Assembly: GCF_001984035.1 (NCBI RefSeq)
Contig: NZ_CP019449.1
Coordinates: forward strand, 1,984,001-2,048,000
Length of the DNA stretch: 64,000 nucleotides
Source of the DNA: Sphingopyxis sp. QXT-31
Lineage (GTDB): Bacteria; Pseudomonadota; Alphaproteobacteria; Sphingomonadales; Sphingomonadaceae
Direction: 5' to 3'
Under the pieces are notes generated by a model. The model was not told the origin of the DNA, made no database searches, and saw nothing but the letters and a program-made list of their open reading frames with translations. The stretch's first letter is position 1. Each line of letters starts with the position of its first letter. A program made the translations under genes and the position numbers. This document shows positions 29,948-39,293 of the stretch, piece by piece.

Positions 29948-30952
29948 ATGACAAAAATTAACGATCTGATGGCGCGCGGAACCGCGCTTCTGGGTAGCGA
30001 CTACGCGATTTTATGCGGTGCGATGAGCTGGGTTTCGGAGCGGAACCTGGTCAGCGCGATCAGCAATGCGGGCGGCTTCGGGGTGATCGCGTGCGGCGCG
30101 ATGACGCCCGAATTGCTCGATGCCGAAATCGCCGCGACCAAGGCGCTCGCGGCGCGGCCCTTCGGGGTCAATCTGATCACGATGCACCCGCAATTGTTCG
30201 ATCTGATCGACGTCTGTGCCAAACATGGCGTCGGCCATGTCGTGCTCGCCGGGGGCCTGCCGCCCAAGGGCAGCCTCGAGGCGATCAAGGCGTCGGGCGC
30301 CAAGGTGATCTGCTTCGCGCCGACGCTGGCGCTGGGCAAGAAGCTGATCCGCTCGGGCGTCGATGCGCTGGTGATCGAGGGCATGGAGGCCGGCGGCCAT
30401 ATCGGTCCGGTTTCGACCAGCGTGCTCGCGCAGGAGATATTGCCGACCCTTGCCGACGAAGTGCCGGTGCTCGTCGCCGGCGGCATCGGCCGCGGCGAGG
30501 CGATCGCCGGCTATCTCGAAATGGGCGCGTCGGGCGTCCAACTCGGCACGCGCTTCGTCTGCGCGACCGAGAGCATCGCGCACCCCAACTTCAAGAAAGC
30601 TTTCATCCGCGCCTCGGCGCGCGATGCGGTCGCCAGTGTCCAGATCGACCCGCGCCTGCCGGTCATCCCCGTCCGCGCGCTCAAGAACGCCGGGACGGAG
30701 GAATTCACCGCCAAGCAGCGCGAGGTCGCGAACCTGCTCGACGGCGGCAGCGTCGACATGATCGAGGCGCAGTTGCAGATCGAACATTATTGGGCCGGCG
30801 CGCTGCGCCGCGCGGTGATCGACGGCGACGTCGAGAACGGCTCGTTAATGGCAGGGCAATCGGTGGGTATGGTAACATCCGAAGAGTCCGTGGGGGATAT
30901 TATCGCGTCACTGGTGCAACAGGCCGAAGCGGCCTTGCACGCGCGGGGTTGA
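29948..30952 (+). CDS. Nitronate monooxygenase / FabK-like FMN enzyme
   Basis: A 334-residue FMN-dependent TIM-barrel protein of the 2-nitropropane dioxygenase family. CGAMSWVSERNLVSAISNAGGFGVIACG opens the barrel, EGMEAGGHIGP carries the conserved histidine-containing loop, and VLVAGGIGRGEAIAGYLEMGASGVQLGTRF is the phosphate-binding strand-loop. Members oxidise nitronates or act as enoyl-ACP reductase II (FabK); sequence reading alone does not separate these. ATG 29948 fits the barrel start; the open frame back to 29819 overlaps the promoter of yezD and is unlikely. The C-terminus has an extra EESVGDIIASLVQQAEAAL helix, as in FabK-like proteins. Confidence 0.85.
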   Translation: MTKINDLMARGTALLGSDYAILCGAMSWVSERNLVSAISNAGGFGVIACGAMTPELLDAEIAATKALAARPFGVNLITMHPQLFDLIDVCAKHGVGHVVLAGGLPPKGSLEAIKASGAKVICFAPTLALGKKLIRSGVDALVIEGMEAGGHIGPVSTSVLAQEILPTLADEVPVLVAGGIGRGEAIAGYLEMGASGVQLGTRFVCATESIAHPNFKKAFIRASARDAVASVQIDPRLPVIPVRALKNAGTEEFTAKQREVANLLDGGSVDMIEAQLQIEHYWAGALRRAVIDGDVENGSLMAGQSVGMVTSEESVGDIIASLVQQAEAALHARG

Positions 30953-30985
30953 CGCCGCATGCTTATGCGGCTGGGGAGTGAAGCC

Positions 30986-31774
30986 ATGAATTTGTTGCGT
31001 AAAATCATCGTCGTCGGGCTGTTTGCGAGCGTCGCCGCCTGCGCCCCCCCACCGCCGCCTCCGCCGCCTCCCCCGCCGCCGCCGCCCGCGCCGGTGGTGA
31101 TCATCGTGCCGCCGCGGCCGCTGCCCCCGGGCAATGCTGCGACGACGCAGATCCTGCCCGGTCGCGGGGTCGACGGACGCTTCTATACCGCCAACACCGC
31201 CATCACCGGCGACCGCGCCTTCTGGCAGATGAAGATCGCGCTCAACGTCGCCGCCATCGGCTGCCGCGGGCTCGAGGAAGCGACGCTGGTCTCGGCCTAT
31301 AACGCGATCATCAAGAACCACGGCAAGACGATCAAGGCGACCGAGAAAAGCGTGATCACGCAGCTCGGCAAGGAGAACAAGACCAGCGGCATCAAGGAGC
31401 GCGACAAGCTCTCGACCCAGCTGTTCAACTATTTCGCTCAGCCGCCCGCGCAGCGCGATTTTTGCGCCCGCGCCAACGAAGTGGCACAGCTCGTCTCAAC
31501 CACCCCCGCGGCCGAGGTGGTGACGCAGGCCCCCGGTCATCTCGCGCGGCTCGACCAGCCCTTCCTCGATTTCTACGAGGCCTATGCCCGCTACCAGGTC
31601 GAGGCCGCGGCATGGGATGCAAAATATGCGCCGCCGCCGCCGATCATGACCGCCCCGGCGCCGCTGACGACGAACCCTGGCGTCCTTTATGCCCCCACGA
31701 CGACGACGTCGCCGACCACGGTCTATGGCCCCGCGACGCCGACGACGACGCCCTCGCCCGCCCCGGCAGGCTGA
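30986..31774 (+). CDS. Proline-rich predicted lipoprotein
   Basis: A 262-residue protein. A short signal ends in FASVAAC, a lipobox with Cys19. Immediately after it come 14 consecutive prolines with mixed codons, then APVVIIVPPRPLPPG. The rest has a helical domain (about 70-190) with cysteines in IGCRGL and DFCARA. A low-complexity C-terminus (PPPPIM, then TTTTSPTTVYG and TPTTTPSPAP) follows. The polyproline segment directly after the lipid anchor could act as a rigid spacer through the periplasm. No domain is recognised. The ATG at 30986 is favoured over 30959 because it gives a compact lipoprotein signal. Confidence 0.72.
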   Translation: MNLLRKIIVVGLFASVAACAPPPPPPPPPPPPPPAPVVIIVPPRPLPPGNAATTQILPGRGVDGRFYTANTAITGDRAFWQMKIALNVAAIGCRGLEEATLVSAYNAIIKNHGKTIKATEKSVITQLGKENKTSGIKERDKLSTQLFNYFAQPPAQRDFCARANEVAQLVSTTPAAEVVTQAPGHLARLDQPFLDFYEAYARYQVEAAAWDAKYAPPPPIMTAPAPLTTNPGVLYAPTTTTSPTTVYGPATPTTTPSPAPAG

Positions 31775-31840
31775 CCCGACAGGAAATATTGCATGCTCCC
31801 CTTGGCGGGGGCGTGCAGCATCTGTTAGCAGTGGCGGGAC

Positions 31841-34135
31841 ATGACCAACGCCCCGCTCCCGCCCTCGACCGCCGCCCAGTCGGCGCGCACGATCCTGACG
31901 CGGCTGCACGAGGTGATGGCTGCGCGCACGCACGCGCAGGGCAAGCTCAACCAGGTCGTCGGCATTATCGGCGAATGCCTCGATAGCGAGGTCTGCTCGA
32001 TCTATCTGCTGCGCGAGGGCGCGCTCGAGCTTTTCGCGACGCGCGGGCTGAAGCAGGAGGCGGTGCACGTCACGCGGCTCGGGCTTGGCGAGGGCCTGGT
32101 GGGCATGATCGCCGAGCAGATCGAGACGCTGAACCTCGACGAGGCCGCGGCGCACCCCGACTTCTCCTATCGCCCTGAAACGGGCGAGGAATTGTTCCAC
32201 AGTTTCGCCGGCGTTCCCATCATCCGCCGCGAGCGCGCGGTCGGCGTGCTCTGCGTCCAGCACGCCGAGCCGCGCCGCTACGACGATATCGAGATCGAGA
32301 CGCTGCAGACCGTCGCGATGGTGCTGTCCGAACTGATCGCGAACGCCGAGCTGGTCGATACCGCCGCGCGCACCGATGCCGCCGCCGCCGACCAGTCGGC
32401 GCAGCGGCTGACGGGGCAGAAACTGGTCGACGGCATGGGATCGGGGGTTGCGGTCTATCACCAGCCGCGCATCACCATCGAACATACGGTCGCCGAGGAT
32501 ATCGAGGCCGAGCGCCACCGCGTCTATGCCGCCTTCGACAAGATGCGCGAGCAGATCGACCGCATGGCCAGCCAGGCCGATTTCGGCGTCGGCGGCGAGC
32601 ATGACGAGGTCATCGAGACCTACAAGATGTTCGCCTATGACGAGGGCTGGTCGCGGCGCATCAACGAGGCGATCGACAGCGGCCTCACCGCCGAGGCGGC
32701 GATCGAGCGCGTCCAGCAGCGCACCCGCATGCGCATGCGCCAGATCGACGACCCGCTGCTGCGCGACCGCATGCACGATCTCGAGGATCTGTCGAACCGG
32801 CTGCTGCGCATCGTGTCGGGACAGATGGGCACCGCCGCGCAGATGGGGCTCAGGCAGGACTCGATCCTGATCGCGCGCAATCTGGGCCCAGCCGAACTGC
32901 TCGAATATGACAAGCGGCGGCTGAAGGGTGTGGTGCTCGAGGAAGGGTCATTGACCGCGCACGTGATCATCGTCGCGCGCGCGATGGGGGTCCCCGTGCT
33001 CGGCCGCGTCCGCGACGTCCGCACGTCGATCCGCGAGGGCGACCTGCTGCTGCTCGATACCAGCGCGGGTACTGTCCAAGTTCGCCCGACGCAGGCGCTG
33101 CAGGACGCGTTCGACGGCAAGCTGGTCATCTCGCAGAAGCGGCGCGCCAATCTCGCGTCGCTGCGCGACCTGCCCGCGGTCACGAAGGACGGCGTACCGA
33201 TCGACCTGATGATCAATGCCGGGCTGCGCGAGGATATCGCCGCGCTCGACCTGACCGGCGCGCGCGGCATCGGACTGTTCCGCACCGAATTCCAGTTCCT
33301 GGTGTCGGCGACGCTGCCGTCGCGCGATCGCCAGCAGCGCCTCTATCGCGACGTGCTCGACGCCGCGGGCGACCGGCCGGTGATCTTTCGCACGGTCGAC
33401 ATCGGGGGCGACAAGGCGCTGCCCTATATGAACACCGACACCATGCTGGAGGAAAATCCGGCGATGGGCTGGCGTGCGCTGCGCCTCGCGCTCGAACGCG
33501 ACGGACTGCTCAAGGTGCAGGCGCGCGCGTTGATGGAAGCCGCGGCGGGGCGGACGCTCAACGTGATGTTCCCGATGGTCTCGGAGCCGTGGGAATATGA
33601 GGCCGCGCGCGACATCTTCGTCCGCCAGCGCGCTTGGCTCGCGAGCCACAACAAGAAATTGCCCGCGGCGATCCGTTATGGCGCGATGCTCGAAGTGCCG
33701 GGGCTGGCAGAGACGCTCGACCTGATGCTGCCGCACCTCGACTTCCTGTCGATCGGCACCAACGATCTGACGCAATTTCTGTTCGCCGCCGACCGCGCGC
33801 ACCCGCGGCTCGCCGAGCGCTACGACTGGCTGTCACCGACGGTGATGCGTTTCCTGTCGCGCGTGGTGAAGACCGTCGCGGGATCGAAGGTGACGCTCGG
33901 CGTCTGCGGCGAGATGGGCGGGCGCCCGCTGGAAGCCATGGCGCTGCTCGGCATCGGCATCGAACGCCTGTCGATCACCCCCGCTGGCGTTGGCCCGGTA
34001 AAGGCGATGATCCGCTCGCTCGACCTCGCCGCCCTCCGCCGCGACAGCCCGTCGATCCTCGCGCAGCCTTCGGCCAATCCCCGTGCCCAATATGAAGATT
34101 GGGCCAAGGCGCATCAGGTCGACCTTGGCGACTGA
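31841..34135 (+). CDS. ptsP: PTS-Ntr enzyme I (PtsP) with GAF domain
   Basis: A 764-residue phosphoenolpyruvate-protein phosphotransferase that starts the nitrogen-related PTS relay by passing phosphate from PEP to NPr. The N-terminal GAF domain spans about 1-170 (LNQVVGIIGECLDSEVCSIYLL, SFAGVPIIRRERAVGVLCVQ). The swivelling domain has the phosphorylated His374 in GSLTAHVIIVARAMGVPVLG. The C-terminal PEP-binding barrel has FRTEFQFL, RTVDIGGDK and TNDLTQFLFAADR, with CGEMGGR near the end. In E. coli the GAF domain senses glutamine, a fit with the glutamate synthase genes upstream, though they are 18 kb away. The NPr and EIIA-Ntr genes are not in the window. Confidence 0.95.
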   Translation: MTNAPLPPSTAAQSARTILTRLHEVMAARTHAQGKLNQVVGIIGECLDSEVCSIYLLREGALELFATRGLKQEAVHVTRLGLGEGLVGMIAEQIETLNLDEAAAHPDFSYRPETGEELFHSFAGVPIIRRERAVGVLCVQHAEPRRYDDIEIETLQTVAMVLSELIANAELVDTAARTDAAAADQSAQRLTGQKLVDGMGSGVAVYHQPRITIEHTVAEDIEAERHRVYAAFDKMREQIDRMASQADFGVGGEHDEVIETYKMFAYDEGWSRRINEAIDSGLTAEAAIERVQQRTRMRMRQIDDPLLRDRMHDLEDLSNRLLRIVSGQMGTAAQMGLRQDSILIARNLGPAELLEYDKRRLKGVVLEEGSLTAHVIIVARAMGVPVLGRVRDVRTSIREGDLLLLDTSAGTVQVRPTQALQDAFDGKLVISQKRRANLASLRDLPAVTKDGVPIDLMINAGLREDIAALDLTGARGIGLFRTEFQFLVSATLPSRDRQQRLYRDVLDAAGDRPVIFRTVDIGGDKALPYMNTDTMLEENPAMGWRALRLALERDGLLKVQARALMEAAAGRTLNVMFPMVSEPWEYEAARDIFVRQRAWLASHNKKLPAAIRYGAMLEVPGLAETLDLMLPHLDFLSIGTNDLTQFLFAADRAHPRLAERYDWLSPTVMRFLSRVVKTVAGSKVTLGVCGEMGGRPLEAMALLGIGIERLSITPAGVGPVKAMIRSLDLAALRRDSPSILAQPSANPRAQYEDWAKAHQVDLGD

Positions 34136-35861
34136 GACGCCGGTCGGCACGGGGGCGCCGACAGCGGAGTGGCCGGGGCAGCGCGCGCTAGTTGCGGGCT
34201 TTGCCATGCTGTTGCTGCTCGTCGCCATCGGCCCGCTGCTGTTCGACACCGAAACCGCGCCGGGGCTCAGCGGCTATTTCTGGCGGCGGCAGGATCTGCC
34301 CGCGCTCGTCGGGCTCGCTGCGGCGCTGCTCGCGATGCGGCGATGGGGTACGAGCGGCCCCGCCTTCACGCCGCGCTTGGCGCCATGGTGGCCGTGGCTC
34401 GCAGCCGCCCTGCTCTTCGCCTTCGCGTGGAGCGGGCATGGCTGGTTGATGCACGGCTATGACCTCAGCCGCGACGAGCAGATGGTGTTGTTCGACGCCG
34501 ACATATTGGCGCGCGGCGATCTTTTTGCGCGCCTCTCCGCCGACTGGGCGGCGACGGGCGAGGCGCTCAATCGGACTTTCGTCCTGCCGGGACTGCCCGC
34601 GGACGCGTGGGTCTCGGGCTATCTACCGGTCAACGCCGCGCTGCATGCCGTCGGCGCCGCGCTGGGCGACGCCCATGCCACCGCACCGCTGCTCGCCGCC
34701 GTCGCGCTGCTCGCCCTCTGGGCCTGCGCACGCCGCCTGTGGCCTGGCGATGCGGCGCCGCAGGCCATCGCCCTCCTCTGCCTGCTGCTGTCGGCGCAGA
34801 TGTTCGTCACCGCGACGACCAGCTATGCGATGACGGGGCACCTCGCACTCAACCTCCTCTGGCTCGCGCTCTTCCTGCGCGATCGCTGGTGGGCCTATGC
34901 GCTGCTGCTCCCCATCGGCTTCCTCGCGACGGGATTGCACCAGCCGATCTTCCACCCGCTATTCGTCGCGCCCTTCCTGCTGCTGCTGGCCGAACGCCGG
35001 CAGTGGCGGGTGCTGGCGCTGCTCATCGGCGGTTATGCGGCGATCGGCCTGTTCTGGCTGGGCTGGCCGGGCATGGTCGTGGCGGCAGCGGGGCCGGCGG
35101 CGACCCCGGCCGCGGTCGCAGGCGGCGCTGATTATCTAACGCGCCTGTTCGAAACGCTCGCACAGTGGGACCCCAACGGCTTCTGGCTGATGGCCCTCAA
35201 CCTGCTGCGCTTCGCGGCGTGGCAGCATGTCCTACTGCTTCCGCTCGCCTTCGCCGCGATCGCCCTGCGCTGGCGCAGCGACGGAGTCGTCCGGGCGCTC
35301 GCGCTCGGCCCGATCCTTACCACCGCCGCATTGCTCATACTGCTGCCCTATCAGGGCCATGGCTGGGGCTATCGCTATCTGCACGGGACGATCGGCAATC
35401 TCTGCCTGCTCGCGGGCTATGGCTGGATCGCGCTGCGCGAGCGCGGGCTCGACCACCGGCGCCTCGTCGCCATGTCGAGCATGGCGACGCTCGCCATGCT
35501 GCTCTGGCTCGGCTGGAACGCGCATCGCTTCGCCGAGCCCTATGCCGCGCTCGACCGGCGAATCGCCGCGAGCGACGCCGATTATGTGCTGGTGGACGAA
35601 CGCGCAGCCTTTGCGGCGAGCGACCTCGTCTCTAACCCGCCTTTCCTCGATCGTCGGCCGATCCGCCTCGACGGCTATCAGCTACCGCGCGGCAACTGGT
35701 CGCCGCGGCTGTGCGACGGCAAGCGCGTCGCGATCGTCGATGCGGCGACGCTAGCGCCGGTGAATGCCTTGTTCGGCCGCGCGACCCCGGCCGAAAGTCC
35801 CCGCATGGCCGAGGCGCGGGCGCGGCTCCGGGCGGCCGGCTGTGCCGAGGTGCCGCTGTGA
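34083..35861 (+). CDS. Polytopic membrane protein, possible GT-C glycosyltransferase
   Basis: A protein of up to 592 residues with about 12 hydrophobic segments, followed by a soluble C-terminal domain of about 110 residues (from RIAASDADYVLVDERAAF). The first extracytoplasmic loop has DLSRDEQMVLFDADI, where Asp/Glu in that position recalls the catalytic acidic pair of GT-C glycosyltransferases such as the ArnT/PMT group. No sure family assignment is possible. The ATG at 34083 would overlap ptsP by 53 nt; a TTG at 34125 with a short AGG upstream would overlap by only 11 nt. The next gene starts within its stop (GTGA), so it forms an operon with the GT4 gene. Confidence 0.65.
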   Translation: MPNMKIGPRRIRSTLATETPVGTGAPTAEWPGQRALVAGFAMLLLLVAIGPLLFDTETAPGLSGYFWRRQDLPALVGLAAALLAMRRWGTSGPAFTPRLAPWWPWLAAALLFAFAWSGHGWLMHGYDLSRDEQMVLFDADILARGDLFARLSADWAATGEALNRTFVLPGLPADAWVSGYLPVNAALHAVGAALGDAHATAPLLAAVALLALWACARRLWPGDAAPQAIALLCLLLSAQMFVTATTSYAMTGHLALNLLWLALFLRDRWWAYALLLPIGFLATGLHQPIFHPLFVAPFLLLLAERRQWRVLALLIGGYAAIGLFWLGWPGMVVAAAGPAATPAAVAGGADYLTRLFETLAQWDPNGFWLMALNLLRFAAWQHVLLLPLAFAAIALRWRSDGVVRALALGPILTTAALLILLPYQGHGWGYRYLHGTIGNLCLLAGYGWIALRERGLDHRRLVAMSSMATLAMLLWLGWNAHRFAEPYAALDRRIAASDADYVLVDERAAFAASDLVSNPPFLDRRPIRLDGYQLPRGNWSPRLCDGKRVAIVDAATLAPVNALFGRATPAESPRMAEARARLRAAGCAEVPL

Positions 35862-36997
35862 GGGTCGCGGTCGTCTACGACTGCCTTTTCCCCTGGACGA
35901 TCGGCGGCGCCGAGCGCTGGTATCGCAATCTGGCCGAGCGGCTGGCGGCGGCGGGGCATGAGGTGACCTATCTGACGCTGCGCCAGTGGGACGCGTCCAA
36001 TCCGCCCAATCTGCCCGGGGTCCGGGTCGTCGCGGTCGGTCCGCGCATGGGACTTTACGCCGGCGGAAAGCGGCGCATCTGGCCGCCGCTGCGGTTCGGC
36101 ATCGGCCTGTTCTGGCACCTCCTGCGCCATGGCCGACGCTACGACCGGCTGCACCTCGCCTCCTTCCCCTTCTTCTCGCTGCTCGCGGCCGCCCTGCTGC
36201 GCCCCTTCTCGGGCTACCGCATCGCGGTCGACTGGCACGAGGTGTGGACCGACGATTATTGGCGCGCCTATCTCGGCTGGCTCGGATGGCTCGGCATCGC
36301 GGTCCAGCGTCTTTGCGCGCGGGTGCCGCAAAAAGCCTATGCTTTCTCGCGCCTGCATGCCGCGCGCGCCGAAGCGATCGGCTGTCCCACACCGGTGACG
36401 ATCCTGCCCGGCGAATATGCCGGGAGCGCCTATTCCGCGCACCCGGCCGCCGTCCCGCCGACGCTCGTCTATGCCGGACGCCTGATCCCCGAAAAACGCG
36501 TATCGCTGCTCGTCGACGCCTTTGCCCTGCTCGCGGCGCAGCGTCCCGAGGTGCGCCTCACCATCTTCGGCCGCGGCCCCGAACAGGCGGCGATCGAGAC
36601 GCAGATCGCGCGGCGGGGGCTCGGCGAGGCGATCCGCCGCCCGGGCTTTGTCGCGGAGGCCGAGATCGAGGCCGCGATGGCCGAAGCCGCGGCGATCGTG
36701 CAGCCGTCCGAACGCGAAGGCTATGGCATGGTCGTGGTCGAGGCCGCGGCGCGCGGCGTTCCGGTCATCGTCGTCCCCGCCCCCGACAATGCCGCAACCG
36801 AACTTGTCGATCCGGGCGAGAATGGCTTCGTCGCCGCCGACGCCACCCCCGCCGCGCTCGCGGAAGCGATGGCCGCGGCGATCGACGGCGGCGACGCGCT
36901 GCGCGCCCGCACCCGCGCCTGGTTCGCCGCCAACGCCGCGCGCCTGTCGATCGCCGGCAGTACCGCGCAGATTCTGGCCGATATGGACGCCCCGTGA
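35858..36997 (+). CDS. Glycosyltransferase family 4
   Basis: A 379-residue GT-B fold enzyme. The N-terminal domain opens RVAVVYDCLFPWTIGGAERWYRNLAERLAAAGHEV, typical of GT4. The C-terminal domain has LVYAGRLIPEKRV, the nucleotide-sugar site EREGYGMVVVEAAARGVPVIV (E-x7-E) and a final helix. The start is GTG 35858, overlapping the TGA of the membrane-protein gene by 4 nt; reading further upstream gives an Arg-rich leader that is not GT4-like. It likely adds a sugar to a lipid-linked or surface glycan together with the adjacent membrane protein and methyltransferase. Confidence 0.88.
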   Translation: MRVAVVYDCLFPWTIGGAERWYRNLAERLAAAGHEVTYLTLRQWDASNPPNLPGVRVVAVGPRMGLYAGGKRRIWPPLRFGIGLFWHLLRHGRRYDRLHLASFPFFSLLAAALLRPFSGYRIAVDWHEVWTDDYWRAYLGWLGWLGIAVQRLCARVPQKAYAFSRLHAARAEAIGCPTPVTILPGEYAGSAYSAHPAAVPPTLVYAGRLIPEKRVSLLVDAFALLAAQRPEVRLTIFGRGPEQAAIETQIARRGLGEAIRRPGFVAEAEIEAAMAEAAAIVQPSEREGYGMVVVEAAARGVPVIVVPAPDNAATELVDPGENGFVAADATPAALAEAMAAAIDGGDALRARTRAWFAANAARLSIAGSTAQILADMDAP

Positions 36998-37067
36998 GGC
37001 GACAACTTAGGCAGCTGTTAACCATATCGGGGCACAAGCGTGGGCCATATCTCGCGGAAGGCCTCGC

Positions 37068-37958
37068 ATGATCCACCGTCACCCCGTCGCCGACGTCCGG
37101 CCCTGCGCCGTGGGCGAAGGCGCGCCGTGCGACTTCGCATCGATGGGCCGTTTCACCGACAAGAGCGGCAAGGTCGGCGAGGTCAGCATCCTGCGCTGTA
37201 CGCGCTGCGGGATCGGCGTCTCGATGCCGCCGCTCGCCGACGTCGCCTTCCTCTACGAAGGGCGCGAGAGCCAGGATTTCCAGCCCGACGCGCGCGGCCT
37301 GGCGCACCGGATCAAGGACATCGCCTTTCGCCGCCAGGCGCGCACGCTGCTGCGCCAGCTGCGCACCGCGCCGCAGGGCGCGCTCGATTTCGGCTGCGGC
37401 AGCGGCCAGTTCACGCGCTGCCTGGGCGAGATGCTGCCCGCATCGACAGTCACCGGCGCCGATTTTCACGCCGCGCCCCCCGCCGAACTGGCGGGCCGCG
37501 GCTATTTCCCGATCGGCGAGGCCGGCGACCATGCCGGCAAGTTCGATCTCGTGAGCGCGTTCCACGTGCTCGAGCATGACGACGATCCGCAGGCGCTGCT
37601 CGGCCGCATCGCCGCGCTGGCCGCGCCCGGCGGCACGATCGTGCTCGAAGTGCCCAATATCGACTGCGTCTGGACGCGCCTGCTCGGCCAAGCCTGGGAC
37701 GCCTGGTACCTGCCCTTCCACCGCACGCATTTCTCGCGCCCGGCGCTCCGCGCGCTGGTTGAACGCGCCGGCCTGACGATCGAGCACGACCTGGACGTCT
37801 GCGTGCCCACCATGGGCCGCAGCCTCGCCAACGCCTTCGGGCGCCCCAATGCGCTGCCCTTCCTGCTCGCGGGGATCGCGCTGCATCCGCTGCAGTGGCT
37901 GGGCGAAAAATTGAGCGGCCGCCCGTCGGCGATCCGGATCATCGCGCGCAAGAAATGA
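37068..37958 (+). CDS. SAM-dependent methyltransferase, glycan cluster
   Basis: A 296-residue class I methyltransferase. The N-terminal part has a CTRCG pair and an upstream VRPC/CDF pair, which may form a small zinc site. SAM motif I is ALDFGCGSGQFTRCL, and the post-I region is VTGADFHAAP. AFHVLEHDDDPQALLGRIAALAAPGGTIVLEVPN is the motif II-III region of the Methyltransf_23 group, common in glycan clusters. It lies 70 bp after the GT4 gene on the same strand and converges with a second methyltransferase gene. The substrate is unknown. Confidence 0.85.
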   Translation: MIHRHPVADVRPCAVGEGAPCDFASMGRFTDKSGKVGEVSILRCTRCGIGVSMPPLADVAFLYEGRESQDFQPDARGLAHRIKDIAFRRQARTLLRQLRTAPQGALDFGCGSGQFTRCLGEMLPASTVTGADFHAAPPAELAGRGYFPIGEAGDHAGKFDLVSAFHVLEHDDDPQALLGRIAALAAPGGTIVLEVPNIDCVWTRLLGQAWDAWYLPFHRTHFSRPALRALVERAGLTIEHDLDVCVPTMGRSLANAFGRPNALPFLLAGIALHPLQWLGEKLSGRPSAIRIIARKK

Positions 37959-38026
37959 CAGGCCGCGGCTCAAGCCGCGACCGGTCACCTATTCCTTCTA
38001 CCGATATCGTTTGCGCGGCGTCGGCG

Positions 38027-38881
38027 TCAGCCCTGCACGAGCGGACGCCGGCCGGTCACCAGCAGGCACGACGGCGGCGCCTCGACCGCGTCGGGGCGCA
38101 CCCCTGCGGCGATCGCCTTGGCCAGCGCCGACGCGACGACGCGCGGCATCGCGGCGCTGTTCTGCAGGTCGCGCAGCTTCAAGCGGCGCTGGATCTCGAT
38201 CGGGCGGCTGCGCCCGCCGGTCAGGCTGTGGAGCAGGCCGCCGGTCATGCGCGACAAGCTTTCCCAGCGCCGCGTCTCGCCGCGGTCGAGATAGCCGTCG
38301 ACGCTGTCGACCGTCAGGCCGTGGCGCCCGCAAATGTCGTTCCAGTCGCTTTCCGACAGATAGTGGAAATGCGCGAGCCTTTTATCGAGTTCGGCCAGAT
38401 AGGCTTCGCGCGACGCGCCGGGGATGATGCTCCCCGACAGATTGGCGCGAAAGCCCGGCCCCGGCACGGTGAACCAGAAAACCCCGCCGGGCTTGAGCAG
38501 CCGGCCGACCTCGGCGATCACGCCCTCGAGGTCGGGGATATGTTCGAGCACCGAGTTCGAGATCACATAATCGAAGCTGGCGTCGGGTTCGGGGATCGCC
38601 TGCGCGGGCACGGTGTGGATGCGTTCGTAGAAATCATATTTCGCCGCCGCCGCGGTTTCGAGCGGGTCGATGTCGATGCCGACGAGCCGCGGCGTGACCC
38701 CCGCCTCGCGGAAGAGGATGTCGGTCAGGATGCCGTCGCCGCAGCCGAGGTCGAGGCCGAGCCCTTCGGGCTCGATCGCGTCGGCGAAGCGCTGGATCTC
38801 GATGCTGCGCAGAAAGGCGGTCGCGGGCTGCGCGGGGTAGCGCGCGACGAATTCGGTCAGGAGGTCGGACGGGATCGACAT
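38027..38881 (-). CDS. SAM-dependent methyltransferase, glycan cluster
   Basis: A 284-residue class I methyltransferase. Motif I is GLDLGCGDGILTDILF, the acidic loop LVGIDIDPLET, and the active-site region SFDYVISNSVLEHIPDLEGVIAEVGRLLKPGGVFWFTVPG read linearly. A long C-terminal extension (about 180-284) includes DICGRHGLTVDSVDGYLDRGETRRWESL. It is the last gene of a minus-strand trio, GT2-gtrA-methyltransferase, 10 bp after gtrA. It probably methylates a sugar or polyprenyl-linked intermediate; this is inference from context. Confidence 0.85.
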   Translation of the reverse strand: MSIPSDLLTEFVARYPAQPATAFLRSIEIQRFADAIEPEGLGLDLGCGDGILTDILFREAGVTPRLVGIDIDPLETAAAAKYDFYERIHTVPAQAIPEPDASFDYVISNSVLEHIPDLEGVIAEVGRLLKPGGVFWFTVPGPGFRANLSGSIIPGASREAYLAELDKRLAHFHYLSESDWNDICGRHGLTVDSVDGYLDRGETRRWESLSRMTGGLLHSLTGGRSRPIEIQRRLKLRDLQNSAAMPRVVASALAKAIAAGVRPDAVEAPPSCLLVTGRRPLVQG

Positions 38882-38891
38882 ATTCGGCCTT

Positions 38892-39293
38892 TCACAGCGA
38901 AGATTTGGCGGCGGCGCGCGGCGCGATGGCCCAGCCGCTGGTGAAAAAGTTCCAGACGAAAAGCAGCCCGGTGACCATCGGCGCGGCGAACAGCATCGGC
39001 AGCGAGCCCCAGTCGTGGATCAGCAGGAACAACAGCCACGCGATCGGCGTGTTCACGAGCTGCACCGCGGCGTAGCGCGCGAAGGCGGCCCAGCCGGGCT
39101 CGGCCGCGAAGGTGAAGAGCCGCTGGAGCGTATAGGACAGCGGGATCATCACCGCCGCGCTGATCAGCACCGCGGCGCCATAATGCACGCCGCCCGCGTC
39201 GAGCGCGATCAGCAGGACATTGTTGAACAGGACGCAGAACAGGCTGACCGCGGTGTAACGCGGCACCCGCTGTCCCGTGGCGGCCTTGGTCAT
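38892..39293 (-). CDS. GtrA-family membrane protein
   Basis: A 133-residue protein with four membrane helices (SLFCVLFNNVLLIALDAG, AAVLISAAVMIPLSYTLQ, RYAAVQLVNTPIAWLLFLLI, LFAAPMVTGLLFVWNFFTSGW). The LSYTLQRLFTF and NFFTSGWAI segments are GtrA hallmarks. GtrA-like proteins are thought to flip or handle polyprenyl-phosphate-linked sugars for surface modification. The ATG at 39293 overlaps the GT2 stop by 4 nt, so it is coupled to that glycosyltransferase, the usual GtrA-GtrB arrangement. The frame stays open upstream but lies inside the GT2 gene. Confidence 0.85.
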   Translation of the reverse strand: MTKAATGQRVPRYTAVSLFCVLFNNVLLIALDAGGVHYGAAVLISAAVMIPLSYTLQRLFTFAAEPGWAAFARYAAVQLVNTPIAWLLFLLIHDWGSLPMLFAAPMVTGLLFVWNFFTSGWAIAPRAAAKSSL

